DNA from: Paracoccus sp. SCSIO 75233
GTDB lineage: Bacteria; Pseudomonadota; Alphaproteobacteria; Rhodobacterales; Rhodobacteraceae
NCBI RefSeq assembly: GCF_027912675.1
Contig: NZ_CP115761.1
Span: 1-64,000 of the forward strand
DNA length: 64,000 bases
Direction of reading: 5' to 3'
The position numbers were made by a program, and so were the translations under genes. Positions 17,541 through 27,863 of the stretch are shown one piece after another. Position 1 is the stretch's first letter. Every line of letters begins with the position of its first letter. The notes below the pieces were generated by a model that was not told the origin of the DNA, did not search any database, and worked only from the letters and a program-made list of their open reading frames with translations.

Positions 17541-18139
17541 CCCGACCGATCATTGCCATTCTTCGCGGTATTACCCCGCCCGAGGCGCTTGGCGTGACGG
17601 AAGCCCTGATCAATGCGGGTGTGACCGTGATCGAGGTGCCGTTGAATTCGCCGGATGCGCTTGGCTCGGTCAGGCAGATCGTCCGCGCCTTCGGTAATGT
17701 CGCGCAGATCGGGGCGGGGACGGTGCTGCGGGTCGAGCAGGTCGCGCAGGTGGCGGAACTCGGCGCACGGCTGGTGGTGTCCCCGAATTGCGACACCGAT
17801 GTGATCCGGGCGACGCGGCAGGCGGGGCTGGACAGCTATCCCGGCATCATGACCCCGACCGAGGCGTTTGCCGCGATTGACGCAGGCGCAACCGGGCTGA
17901 AACTGTTTCCCGGAGAGTTGATCGGCCCGGTCGGGCTGAAGGCGATGCGTGCGGTGCTGCCGCCCCAAACCGCCTGCTATGCGGTCGGCGGCGTCAATGC
18001 AGAGACCTTGCCCGCGTGGCGCAAGGCCGGGGCGACCGGGATCGGCGTCGGCTCGGCCCTGTATAGGCCCGGCGACGATGCGGCGACGGTTGCCGGGAAG
18101 GCGGCTGAACTGGTGCGGATCTGGGATGCGGGGGTCTGA
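17537..18139 (+). CDS. dgoA: 2-dehydro-3-deoxy-6-phosphogalactonate aldolase
   Basis: Class I aldolase that splits KDPGal into pyruvate and glyceraldehyde 3-phosphate. At 200 aa it is a complete TIM-barrel KDPG/KDPGal aldolase, with IAILRGITPPEA, the catalytic glutamate in VIEVPLNS, GAGTVL, SPNCDTDVI and the Schiff-base lysine in TGLKLFPGE. The Leu/Asn-Ser in VPLNS fits the KDPGal rather than the KDPG branch, as does its partner dgoK. It is convergent with cysA, with three bases between stop codons. Confidence 0.9.
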   Translation: MTRPIIAILRGITPPEALGVTEALINAGVTVIEVPLNSPDALGSVRQIVRAFGNVAQIGAGTVLRVEQVAQVAELGARLVVSPNCDTDVIRATRQAGLDSYPGIMTPTEAFAAIDAGATGLKLFPGELIGPVGLKAMRAVLPPQTACYAVGGVNAETLPAWRKAGATGIGVGSALYRPGDDAATVAGKAAELVRIWDAGV

Positions 18140-18141
18140 TC

Positions 18142-18867
18142 TCAGGCGACGCCGGCGACCAGCGATCGGACGGCATCGTTTGCAGGATCCTCGACAAGCG
18201 CATCGGGCGTGTCGAACTGCACGATGCGCCCGTGATCCATGACCGCGATCCGGTCGGCAAGCGCCCACGCCTCCGCCCGGTCATGCGTCACCATGATCGC
18301 ACCGACCCCGGCCTTCTTCTGAAGCGCCCGCACCTCGCCACGCAGCGATTGCCGGACCTGTGCGTCAAGCGCGCTGAACGGTTCATCCATCAGCAGAAGC
18401 TGCGGGTCGATGGCAAGCGCGCGGGCCATCGCGACCCGTTGGCGCTGACCGCCGGATAGCTGGGCCGGGTAGCGGTCGCCCAGATGCGGCAGTTCGACCA
18501 TCTCCAGCAGTTCCGCCACGCGATCCGCGATCTCGGCACGGCTCGGGCGGCGGCCGCCCTTCATCACCTTCAGCCCGAAGCCCACATTCTGCGCTACGGT
18601 CATATGCCGGAACAGGGCGTAATTCTGAAACACCATGCCGAAATGCCGCTTGCCGGAGGGCAGCCGGGTGATGTCCTGCCCGTCCAGCAGAAGCTGCCCG
18701 CGGTCGGCATGCGCCAGCCCGGCGATGATGTTCAAGAGCGTCGTCTTGCCGGAGCCGGAGGGGCCGAGCAGGGCGACGAACTCCCCCGCCTCGACGGTCA
18801 GCGACACGCCTTTCAGGATGTCGGTGTCACCGATGGATTTATAGATCTCACGCGCTTCGAATGTCAT
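18142..18867 (-). CDS. cysA: Sulfate/thiosulfate ABC transporter ATPase (short form)
   Basis: Cytoplasmic ATPase that powers CysT/CysW. Walker A is GPSGSGKTT, the Q-loop is VFQNYALFRHMTV, the signature is LSGGQRQRVAMARAL, Walker B is LLLMDEPFSALD and the H-switch is VTHDRAEA. At 241 aa it stops just after the nucleotide-binding domain; typical CysA is about 350 aa with a C-terminal regulatory TOBE-like domain, absent here. The start overlaps the cysW stop by 4 bp. The shortened form may lack substrate or partner control. Confidence 0.88.
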   Translation of the reverse strand: MTFEAREIYKSIGDTDILKGVSLTVEAGEFVALLGPSGSGKTTLLNIIAGLAHADRGQLLLDGQDITRLPSGKRHFGMVFQNYALFRHMTVAQNVGFGLKVMKGGRRPSRAEIADRVAELLEMVELPHLGDRYPAQLSGGQRQRVAMARALAIDPQLLLMDEPFSALDAQVRQSLRGEVRALQKKAGVGAIMVTHDRAEAWALADRIAVMDHGRIVQFDTPDALVEDPANDAVRSLVAGVA

Positions 18868-19667
18868 GGATGGGCTTCCCTTTGCGGGCCAAAGCGGTTC
18901 AGCGCGCCGCGCAGGATCAGCGTCACGAAAGCCAGCCCGGCCAGTACGGTCGCTGCGGCAAATGCGCCGGTGGCGTTGTAGTCGTTATACATCAGCTCGA
19001 TCTGCAGGGGCAGCGTCATGGTGCGGCCCCGGATCGCGCCGGAGACGACGCTGACCGCGCCGAATTCCCCCATTGCCCGGGCCATCGTCAGCACCGTGCC
19101 ATAGGCCAGCCCCCAGGAGATATTCGGCAGCACCACATGGCGGAAAATCTGCCAGCCATTCGCGCCGAGGGTCAGGGCCGCCCGCTCCTCATCCTCGCCG
19201 GTGACTTGCAGGACCGGCAGGATTTCCCGCATCACAAACGGGCAGGTCACGAACAGCGAGACCAGCACGATGCCGATCAGGTTGAACATGAGCTGGATGC
19301 CATAGGGCTCCAACGCCGCGCCGACCGGGCCATATGCGCCGTATATCAGCAAAAAGCACAGCCCGGCGACGATAGGCGACATGGCAAAGGGCAGTTCGAT
19401 CAGGATCAGCAGGACGCGGCGGCCCCAGAAGCGGTAGCGGGCGACCAGCCACGCAGCGGCGACGCCGAAGACGATATTGATCGGCACCACGATCAGCGCG
19501 GCGATGACGGTCAGCCGGATTGCGGCGACCGTTTCCGGGTCGCGGATCGCCGCCAGATAGGCCCCTGCCCCGTCAGCGAAGGCCCGGTCGAAGATGGCCA
19601 CGACCGGCATCAGCACCATCACCCCGAGGAAAGCGAGCGCCAGTGCGATCAGGATCGGTTTCGCCAT
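18864..19667 (-). CDS. cysW: Sulfate/thiosulfate ABC transporter permease CysW
   Basis: A 267-aa inner-membrane permease with six predicted helices. The EAA loop that docks the ATPase is visible at EERAALTLGANGWQIFRHVVLP, and ARAMGEFGAVSVVSG is typical of sulfate permeases. It lies third in sbp-cysT-cysW-cysA, 3 bp after cysT and overlapping cysA by 4 bp. Confidence 0.92.
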   Translation of the reverse strand: MAKPILIALALAFLGVMVLMPVVAIFDRAFADGAGAYLAAIRDPETVAAIRLTVIAALIVVPINIVFGVAAAWLVARYRFWGRRVLLILIELPFAMSPIVAGLCFLLIYGAYGPVGAALEPYGIQLMFNLIGIVLVSLFVTCPFVMREILPVLQVTGEDEERAALTLGANGWQIFRHVVLPNISWGLAYGTVLTMARAMGEFGAVSVVSGAIRGRTMTLPLQIELMYNDYNATGAFAAATVLAGLAFVTLILRGALNRFGPQREAHP

Positions 19668-19670
19668 CGC

Positions 19671-20513
19671 TCAACCCTCCGTCCGCAGATAGGCTTGCAG
19701 CCGGTTCTGCATCACATTGATCGCCACCAGCAGCACAAGCGACAGTGCCAGCAGCGTGCCGGCGACAGCGGCGGCGGCGGGATAGTCGAATTCGTCCAGC
19801 CGGATCAGGATCAGCAGCGAGGCGATTTCGGTCTCATACGGCATGTTCCCGGCGATGAAGATGACAGCGCCGAACTCGCCCAGAGAGCGGACAAAGGACA
19901 GCCCGACCCCGGTCAGAATCGACGGCAGAAGCGGGCGCAGCAACACGCGGAAGAACATTTCCCGCCCGTTGGCGCCGAGGGTCAGGGCCGCGGCCTCCTC
20001 CGCCGGGTCGAGTTCCTCGATGGCGGGCTGGATAGCGCGAACGGCAAAGGGGATGGAGGTAAACGCCATCGCGATCACGATGCCCCACCAAGTATAGGCG
20101 ATCTGGATGCCAAGCGGCTCCAGCAGTTGTCCCACCCAGCCGGAACGGTCGTAAAGCGCGACAAGCGCAATGCCTGCGACCGCCGTGGGCAGCGCGAAGG
20201 GCAGATCGACAAGCGCGTCCATGATGCCCCGGCCCGGAAATCGATAACGGGTCAGTACCCAGGCGAGGATCAGGCCGAACACGCCGTTGATCAGCGTCGC
20301 CAAAGCCGCCGCCGAGATCGTTACACGCAGCGCGGCCAGAACGCGTTCGGACGAGACGACGCGGATATAATCCCCCGGCCCGAGCTTGCCCAACTGCCAT
20401 AACAGTCCACTGAGCGGCAGCAGGACGATCAGGCACAGAAACAGCAGGGTGATTCCCAGTGACAGGGAAAATCCCGGCAATATGCGCGGCTGCGGTCGGG
20501 CCAGAGCGGTCAT
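19671..20513 (-). CDS. cysT: Sulfate/thiosulfate ABC transporter permease CysT (CysU)
   Basis: A 280-aa permease partner of CysW, with six helices, the EAA loop EEAAALTLGANGREMFFRVLLRP, and the sulfate-family segment FVRSLGEFGAVIFIAGNMP. The PGFSLSLGITLLFLCLIVLLPL first helix is also typical. A 9-bp hairpin lies between it and the sbp gene. Confidence 0.92.
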   Translation of the reverse strand: MTALARPQPRILPGFSLSLGITLLFLCLIVLLPLSGLLWQLGKLGPGDYIRVVSSERVLAALRVTISAAALATLINGVFGLILAWVLTRYRFPGRGIMDALVDLPFALPTAVAGIALVALYDRSGWVGQLLEPLGIQIAYTWWGIVIAMAFTSIPFAVRAIQPAIEELDPAEEAAALTLGANGREMFFRVLLRPLLPSILTGVGLSFVRSLGEFGAVIFIAGNMPYETEIASLLILIRLDEFDYPAAAAVAGTLLALSLVLLVAINVMQNRLQAYLRTEG

Positions 20514-20534
20514 CTGTCAGTCCTGAAAAGCTGC

Positions 20535-20563
20535 GCCTCCCGCACGGCAACCGCGCGGGAGGC
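20535..20563 (-). terminator. Attenuating hairpin between sbp and cysT
   Basis: Stem GCGGGAGGC/GCCTCCCGC with an 11-nt loop, followed on the minus strand by GCAGC and TTTT. It lies in the 69-bp gap of the operon and probably makes binding-protein mRNA more abundant than permease mRNA. Confidence 0.6.
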
Positions 20564-20582
20564 AGATTTGCGTGCCGGAAAA

Positions 20583-21605
20583 TCAGTTCCGGAAGACCTG
20601 GTCAAGCGTGCCGCCATCAGCGAAATGGGTTTCCTGCGCCTCGGCCCAGCTTCCGAAGACCTCGTCGACGGTGATCAGGCGCACTTCCGGGAACTGATCG
20701 GCGGTTGCCTTCACCACCTCCGGGTCATGCACACGGTTGTTGAAGGAGGCGATGATCTCCTGCGCTTCGGTGCTGTAGAGGAAGTTCAGATAGGCCTCGG
20801 CCACATCGGTCGTGCCGCGTTCGTCAGCGACCTTGCGGACAAGGGCGACCGGGAATTCCGCCAGCAGCGAGACGGACGGGACGACACGCTCATAAGCGCC
20901 TTCATCTTCGGCTGCGCGGATATTCTCCACCTCGGCCTCGAAGGTGATCAGCACGTCACCGATGCCGCGTTCGACAAAGCTGGTCGTGGCACCACGCCCG
21001 CCGGTGTCGAACACCGCGACATTGCCAAGCACCTTGCCGACGAAGTCCTGCGCGGCCGAATCATCGCCCTCGAACTTGTCGAGCGCATAGGCATAGGCGG
21101 CCAGATAGGTGTAGCGCGCATTGCCGCTGGTTTTCGGGTTCGGGAAGACGATGGAGACATCTTCGCGGATCAGATCGTCCCAGCCCTGAATATTTTTCGG
21201 GTTGCCGCCGCGCACGAGGAAGGCGGGCAGCGAGTAATAGGGCGAGGCGTTGTTCGGCAGGTCCTGCTGCCAGTCCTCATCGACGAAACCGTTATCGGCC
21301 AGTACCTGCACGTCCAGCACCTGATTGAACGTGACCAGATCGGCCTTGAGACCTTGCAGGATGGCGCGGGCCTGTTTGGAGGAACCTGCGTGGCTTTGTT
21401 CGATGGTCAGTGTCTCGCCGGTTTCTTCGGCCCAGTTCTCCGCAAAGACCGGGTTCAGCGCGGCGTAAAGCTCGCGGGCGATGTCGTAGGAGACGTTGAG
21501 AATGTCACGTTCCTGCGCCTGTGCAGGGGTGAAAAGCCCGGCGAGCGCAATGGCGGCCACGCCAAGGCTGTGCGGCAGACGGCGGGCAAGGGTGTAAGAA
21601 GCCAT
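20583..21605 (-). CDS. sbp: Periplasmic sulfate-binding protein
   Basis: High-affinity sulfate receptor of the ABC transporter, 340 aa, with a Sec signal (MASYTLARRLPHSLGVAAIALAGLFTPAQAQ). The mature sequence shows ILNVSYDIARELY, QSHAGSSKQARAILQGLKADLVTFNQ, FLVRGGNPKNIQGWDDL, PNPKTSGNARYTYLAA and VEIVAPS-region equivalents of the family. Start ATG 21605 has AGGAAGGA upstream. Long in-frame extensions upstream to 21944 are not supported. It is first in the operon, so a sulfur-starvation promoter probably lies in 21606-21790. Confidence 0.92.
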   Translation of the reverse strand: MASYTLARRLPHSLGVAAIALAGLFTPAQAQERDILNVSYDIARELYAALNPVFAENWAEETGETLTIEQSHAGSSKQARAILQGLKADLVTFNQVLDVQVLADNGFVDEDWQQDLPNNASPYYSLPAFLVRGGNPKNIQGWDDLIREDVSIVFPNPKTSGNARYTYLAAYAYALDKFEGDDSAAQDFVGKVLGNVAVFDTGGRGATTSFVERGIGDVLITFEAEVENIRAAEDEGAYERVVPSVSLLAEFPVALVRKVADERGTTDVAEAYLNFLYSTEAQEIIASFNNRVHDPEVVKATADQFPEVRLITVDEVFGSWAEAQETHFADGGTLDQVFRN

Positions 21606-21794
21606 TTCAGGTTCCTTCCTGGGATGTTGTTCTGCCCCGCAAATGGTATGATTGTTCCTGAAATTGCAATGGATGTTGCCACGAAAGAAAATAAATTCCG
21701 GCATATTGCAGTAATGCGGGACGATTTGTCGCCTTCTGGCAATCGGACGCTGACTGCATTCGCTGCGGAAACGCAAAACAACCTCGGCCCATGC

Positions 21795-21820
21795 AAAACG
21801 CCCGGCCAAGAGGACCGGGC
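21795..21820 (-). terminator. Terminator of the nqr operon
   Basis: Minus-strand stem GCCCGG / CCGGGC, then G and TTTT, 28 nt after the nqrF stop. Confidence 0.7.
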
Positions 21821-21847
21821 GCGCGATCTTTGCAGTGATTCCTGGCG

Positions 21848-23068
21848 TTAGCCGCCGAAATCGTCGAGCATGATGTCTTCGCGGTCCACGCCCAGCTCCA
21901 GCAACATGTTGATGACCGACTGGTTCATGATCGGCGGGCCGCACATGTAATATTCGCAGTCTTCCGGTGCGGGGTGGTTCTTCAGATATTCCTCGAACAG
22001 CACATTATGGATGAAGCCGGTATAGCCCTTCCAGTCATCCTCCGGCAGCGCGTCGGACAGGGCGACATGCCACTCGAAATTCGGGTTCTCGGCGGCGAGC
22101 TGGTCGAAATCCTCGACAAAGAACATCTCGCGCTTGGAGCGGGCGCCGTACCAGAAGCTGATCTTGCGGTCGGTCTTGATCCGCTTGAGCTGGTCGAAGA
22201 TATGGCTGCGCATCGGGGCCATGCCCGCGCCGCCGCCGACGAAGATCATCTCCTTGTCGGTCTTGCGCGCGAAAAACTCCCCGAACGGGCCGGAGATGGT
22301 GACCTTGTCGCCCGGTTTCAGGTTGAAGATATAGGACGACATCTTGCCCGGCGGGATGCCGTCAGATCCGGGCGGCGGCGAGGCCACGCGGACATTCAGC
22401 ATGATGATGCCCTTCTCCTCCGGATAGTTGGCCATCGAATAGGCCCGCTCGACCGGCTCCGCCACGCTGGATTCGTATTTCCACAGATTGAACTTGTCCC
22501 AATCCTCGCGATATTCCTCCGCGACGTCGAAATCCTTGTAGCTCAGCTTGTGGGGCGGTGCCTCGATCTGGATATAGCCGCCGGCGCGGAAATTCACGTC
22601 CTCGCCCTCCGGCAATTCCAGCACGAGCGCCTTGATGAAGGTCGCCACGTTGTCATTCGAACGGACGGTGCATTCCCATTTCTTGACGCCGAACACCTCT
22701 TCGGGGACAACGATGTCCATGTCCTGCTTGACCGAGACCTGACAGGATAGCCGGTCGCCATTCGCCGCCTCCCGCTTGGTGATATGGCTCTCCTCCGTCG
22801 GCAGGATGGAGCCGCCGCCCGACAGCACCTGCACCCGGCACTGCGCACAGGTGCCGCCGCCGCCGCAGGCCGATGAGACGAACAGTTTCTGCGAGGCAAG
22901 CGTCTGCAACAGCTTGCCGCCCGCCGGGACGGATATGGTCTTTTCGCCGTTGATGGTGATGTTGACGTCGCCGGACGAGACCAGTTTGGAGCGCGCCAGC
23001 AGAATGATCGTCACCAGCGCGAGGACGATGATGGTGAACAGCAAAATGCCGAGCGTGAAGGTTTCCAT
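21848..23068 (-). CDS. nqrF: Na+-translocating NADH:quinone reductase subunit F
   Basis: Electron-input subunit: NADH to FAD to a [2Fe-2S] cluster. An N-terminal membrane anchor ([25 protein letters not shown]) is followed by a ferredoxin domain with [15 protein letters not shown] and a fourth Cys in DRLSCQV. An FAD domain with RAYSMANYP and a C-terminal NADH domain ending in [11 protein letters not shown]...DDFGG complete it. Its 406 aa match the family. It is the last gene of nqrABCDEF. Confidence 0.95.
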   Translation of the reverse strand: METFTLGILLFTIIVLALVTIILLARSKLVSSGDVNITINGEKTISVPAGGKLLQTLASQKLFVSSACGGGGTCAQCRVQVLSGGGSILPTEESHITKREAANGDRLSCQVSVKQDMDIVVPEEVFGVKKWECTVRSNDNVATFIKALVLELPEGEDVNFRAGGYIQIEAPPHKLSYKDFDVAEEYREDWDKFNLWKYESSVAEPVERAYSMANYPEEKGIIMLNVRVASPPPGSDGIPPGKMSSYIFNLKPGDKVTISGPFGEFFARKTDKEMIFVGGGAGMAPMRSHIFDQLKRIKTDRKISFWYGARSKREMFFVEDFDQLAAENPNFEWHVALSDALPEDDWKGYTGFIHNVLFEEYLKNHPAPEDCEYYMCGPPIMNQSVINMLLELGVDREDIMLDDFGG

Positions 23069-23084
23069 ATCGCTGGACCCCTTT

Positions 23085-23696
23085 TCAGAGTTTCACGCCG
23101 GAGAAGGACATGAACGCCATGGCCATCAATCCAGCGGTAATGAAGGTAATGCCGAGACCCTGCAGGCCGTCGGGAATATCGGAATATTTCAGCTTCTCGC
23201 GCACCCCGGCCATCGCGGTAATCGCCAGCGCCCAGCCAAGGCCCGACGACATGCCGTAAACCACGGATTCGGGGAAGTTGTAATCCCGCTCCACCATGAA
23301 CAGCGAGCCGCCCAGAATGGCGCAGTTCACCGTGATGAGCGGCAGGAAGATACCCAAAGCGTTGTAAAGTGGCGGGAAATATTTATCGAGCGCCATCTCA
23401 AGTATCTGGACCATCGCCGCGATGACGCCGATATAGCAGATCAGCCCCAGAAAGGTCAGATCGACATCCGGGAACCCGGCCCAGGCAAGCGCGCCGGGTT
23501 TCAGCAGATAGGTCAGCAGTAGATTGTTGGTCGGTACGGTGATGGCCTGCACCACCACGACCGAAATCCCCAGCCCGATTGCCGTGGAAATCTTCTTGGA
23601 GACGGCCAGAAACGTGCACATCCCAAGGAAGAAGGCGAGCGCCATATTCTCGACGAATATGGCCTTTACGGCGAGTGAAAGCAGCCCGTCCATCAA
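23085..23696 (-). CDS. nqrE: Na+-translocating NADH:quinone reductase subunit E
   Basis: A 203-aa, six-helix subunit that with NqrD holds an Fe centre between inverted half-helices. The Cys in [13 protein letters not shown] and the Cys in [10 protein letters not shown] are the expected ligands. It overlaps nqrD by 4 bp. Confidence 0.95.
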   Translation of the reverse strand: MMDGLLSLAVKAIFVENMALAFFLGMCTFLAVSKKISTAIGLGISVVVVQAITVPTNNLLLTYLLKPGALAWAGFPDVDLTFLGLICYIGVIAAMVQILEMALDKYFPPLYNALGIFLPLITVNCAILGGSLFMVERDYNFPESVVYGMSSGLGWALAITAMAGVREKLKYSDIPDGLQGLGITFITAGLMAMAFMSFSGVKL

Positions 23697-24349
23697 TGCG
23701 CCTCGACCGTCTGAATGCGGAATTCACGTTCTTCGACCTGCTCCGGTTTCCAGGTCCGGAATGCCCAGATCAGCAGGCCGATCACGAAGAACGCAGATGG
23801 CGGCAGCAACAGCAGCCCGTTCGGCACATACCAGCCGCCGTTATTCACCGTTTCCAGAATGGTGATCCCGAACAGGCTGCCAGAGCCGAAAAGCTCGCGG
23901 ATGAAGCCGACCAGCATCAGGATCAGCCCGTAGCCCAGCCCGTTGCCGACCCCGTCAAGGAAGGAGGCGACAGGCGGGTTCTTCATCGCGAACGCCTCTG
24001 CCCGGCCCATGACGATACAGTTGGTGATGATCAGCCCGACGAACACGGAAAGCGTTTTTGAGATCTCGAACGCATAGGCTTTCAGCACCTGATCGACCAC
24101 GATCACAAGGCTGGCGATGATGACCATCTGCACAATGATGCGGATGGAGCTGGGGATCTGGTTGCGCAGGATCGAGATGAACATTGACGAGAATGCCGTC
24201 ACGAAGGTCACGGCAATCGCCATCACCATCGCCACCTTCAGCGACGATGTCACCGCAAGCGCCGAACAGATGCCCAGCACCTGAAGCGTGATCGGGTTGT
24301 TGTCGACCAGCGGATCGACCAGCAATTCCTTGCGTGTCTGGCTGCTCAT
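23693..24349 (-). CDS. nqrD: Na+-translocating NADH:quinone reductase subunit D
   Basis: A 218-aa membrane subunit related to NqrE, with opposite topology. The Fe-ligand cysteines are in [15 protein letters not shown] and [17 protein letters not shown]. It overlaps nqrC and nqrE by 4 bp each. Confidence 0.95.
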   Translation of the reverse strand: MSSQTRKELLVDPLVDNNPITLQVLGICSALAVTSSLKVAMVMAIAVTFVTAFSSMFISILRNQIPSSIRIIVQMVIIASLVIVVDQVLKAYAFEISKTLSVFVGLIITNCIVMGRAEAFAMKNPPVASFLDGVGNGLGYGLILMLVGFIRELFGSGSLFGITILETVNNGGWYVPNGLLLLPPSAFFVIGLLIWAFRTWKPEQVEEREFRIQTVEAH

Positions 24350-25150
24350 TCGATGTCTCCCGCTTTCAGTCGTTCAAGGAAGGGGGCATAGCCCTGCTCG
24401 CCCATCCAGAACCTTACCAGATTATCCACGCCGCGCGAGGTCAGCGTCGCGCCGGACAATGCGTCCACGAAATACTCGCCCCCCGCTGCTGGCGGGGTTT
24501 TCGCCACGGTGATCTGCAATTCGCCGTTCTCGTCATAGAGCTTCTTTTCGTTCCAGAGCGCGCGCCAGCGGGGGTTGTCCACCTCCGCCCCCAGACCCGG
24601 GGTTTCGGCGTGGTCATAGAATTGCAGGCCGAAAATCGTGTTCGCGTCCTCTTCAACCGCGATATAGCCGTAAAGCGTCGACCAAAGCCCATAGCCGTAG
24701 ATCGGCAAAATGACCTTGTCCAAAGCTCCGGCATCGTCGCGCAGCAGGTAAACGGTCACATAATCAGACTGCCGCCCTATTCCGGCCGGGTCGTCCTCTA
24801 GCTCCCGCGACAATTCGGGATCATCCGCCGCAGCGCGGTCGTCGAAGCTTTGCGGGTCGAACTGGTCGGTGAACTGGCCCGTCGCCAGCTCCAGCACATG
24901 CGGTTCGAACGCGTCGAAGGCGGCGCCGATATCGGTGCCTTCTTCATAGGCACCGGCGACCTGAAGGATGTTGACCTGCTTGTCGCGAAGCTGGTTCTCG
25001 GCCTGTTTCGGGCGCAGCGCCACAGCCGCCGCCGACACGATCATCGAGGCCAAAAGGCACAGCGAGACCGCGACGATCAGGGTCTTTGCCACTGAATCGT
25101 TCGGCATGGCGAGGAAGCGCTGAATCGGGCCTTGCGGTTCGGAGTTCTGC

Positions 25151-25158
<8 letters not shown>
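24346..25158 (-). CDS. nqrC: Na+-translocating NADH:quinone reductase subunit C
   Basis: Carries a covalent FMN: the flavinylation motif SGAT is in [15 protein letters not shown] near the C-terminus. One N-terminal helix ([24 protein letters not shown]) anchors a periplasmic domain containing [14 protein letters not shown] and ETPGLGAEV. At 270 aa it is full length. The ApbE encoded at 27864 is the expected flavin transferase. Confidence 0.95.
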
Positions 25159-26350
<1,192 letters not shown>

Positions 26351-26353
26351 GGG

Positions 26354-27697
26354 CTAGCCCTCTTTTTCGATCTTGGTGAGGCAGTCGCGCAGCGCGAGAC
26401 CATATTCATATTTTGCCGGACAGGCAAACCCGACCAGGCCGAGATCCTCCTCGTCCAGTTCGAGCACGCCAAGCGCCTGCGCCGTGTCCGTATCCATGAC
26501 GAGAAGCGCACGCAAGAGTTGCGTCGGCAGGAAATCCTGCGGCATCAGTTCCTCGAACGTGCCAAGCGGCACCATTGCCCGGCGGCCACCGTTGAGATTG
26601 CTGGTGAGCGCATAGAGCTTTTTCGAGAAGGCAGAGCCCAGCACCGGCTGAAAAGCGTATTTCGAGGGCATGGGACGGATCCAACCCAGCGGGATCTGCT
26701 TGTGATCTTCCTCGATCAGCGTGACCTGACGCGCGTAGCGGCCCAGATAGGCCGACGGCCCCTCCCCCGCCCTGCCACTGAGGATGGAGCCGGAGATCAG
26801 GCGCGCCGGAACATCCGCGTTGACCTCGCCCCGTGCGATCTCCTCAAGGGAGGCACCGGCAATCGTGCGGATCAGTCGGGGATTGTCGCAAAGTGGCCCG
26901 CTGAGCGAGATCACGCGGGATGCGTCAAAAAGTCCCGTCTCCAGCAGCCGCCCGATGGCGATCACGTCGTGAAAACCGATTGTCCAGACGAATTTGTCGG
27001 CGGCAGGCGGTTCGAGGAAATGCATATGCGTGCCAGCAAGACCCGCCGGATGCGGACCGGAGAACGCTGCCGCCGTGACGCCGGGATGTTCCGCCCCGGG
27101 CAACGCCTCGCCCTCGGCGTGGCAGAGATAGGTTTTGCCTTCGGTCAGCAGCGTGATCGCGGCAAGGCCACGGGCAAACGAATCGCCCGCGTCCCGGATG
27201 ATCTCCGCCGCATCGCCGGCCAGCGGCTCGGTATCCATCGCGGTGACGAAAATTGCTGCCGGACGCGTCTCGGGTGCGGGAATCTTCGAATAGGGCCGGG
27301 TGCGGAAAGACGTCCAAAGCCCTGCGGCGCAGAGCTTTTCTGCCAGCCCCTCGGCGCTGGTTTCATTGCCCACAGCGGAAAAATCGACCGGAGGGGCGGC
27401 GTTTTCATCCACCTCGATCTCGACGCTGATCAGCATCCGGCGCGCGCCGCGATTGATTGCCTTCACGCGCCCCGAAACCGGCGATACGATCTGTGCATCG
27501 GGCGTATCCTTGTGGACCATGACCGGCGCACCTGCACCGATAACGTCCCCCTCCTCGACCGCAAGCCGGGGTTTCAGACCCAGATAATCTGCGCCAAGAA
27601 TGGCAACGGTCGTGATGGCGGGACCGTCCCCGATCCCTACACCCGGCGCGCCAAGCACCGGAACATCCAGACCTTTTCGTAGCTTGAATTGCTGCAC
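26354..27697 (-). CDS. nqrA: Na+-translocating NADH:quinone reductase subunit A
   Basis: Peripheral quinone-associated subunit, first in the operon. It shows the N-terminal FKLRKGLDVPVLGAP and barrel-sandwich VEEGDVIGAGAPVMVHKD typical of NqrA, and DPSHALEIRFSAG-type C-terminal boxes. I favour GTG 27697 because an AGGAAGA lies 8 bases upstream and the protein then begins with the family N-terminus; ATG 27730 would add 11 residues. It is divergent from apbE across about 150 bp, which must hold both promoters. Confidence 0.93.
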   Translation of the reverse strand: MQQFKLRKGLDVPVLGAPGVGIGDGPAITTVAILGADYLGLKPRLAVEEGDVIGAGAPVMVHKDTPDAQIVSPVSGRVKAINRGARRMLISVEIEVDENAAPPVDFSAVGNETSAEGLAEKLCAAGLWTSFRTRPYSKIPAPETRPAAIFVTAMDTEPLAGDAAEIIRDAGDSFARGLAAITLLTEGKTYLCHAEGEALPGAEHPGVTAAAFSGPHPAGLAGTHMHFLEPPAADKFVWTIGFHDVIAIGRLLETGLFDASRVISLSGPLCDNPRLIRTIAGASLEEIARGEVNADVPARLISGSILSGRAGEGPSAYLGRYARQVTLIEEDHKQIPLGWIRPMPSKYAFQPVLGSAFSKKLYALTSNLNGGRRAMVPLGTFEELMPQDFLPTQLLRALLVMDTDTAQALGVLELDEEDLGLVGFACPAKYEYGLALRDCLTKIEKEG

Positions 27698-27863
27698 GTC
27701 TGCGTCTTCCTGATCGTTCTTTATTCTCATGCCCCACCACTAGAGTGGAAAAACCGTCTGGACCATCCCGCAAAAAGCCTGTTGAATCCGGCGACGATGT
27801 TGCAAAAAAGCCCTGAATCGACTCGATGGTCAATCAAATAACTGTCTACCGGAGGCCTCCGCT

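Noticed and set aside
18861..20402. 513-codon open frame antisense to cysW and cysT
   Set aside because: Low-complexity Asp/Gln/Arg-rich product, fully opposite clear permease genes.
26519..27682. 387-codon open frame antisense to nqrA
   Set aside because: Opposite an intact nqrA; Arg/Gly-rich chance frame.
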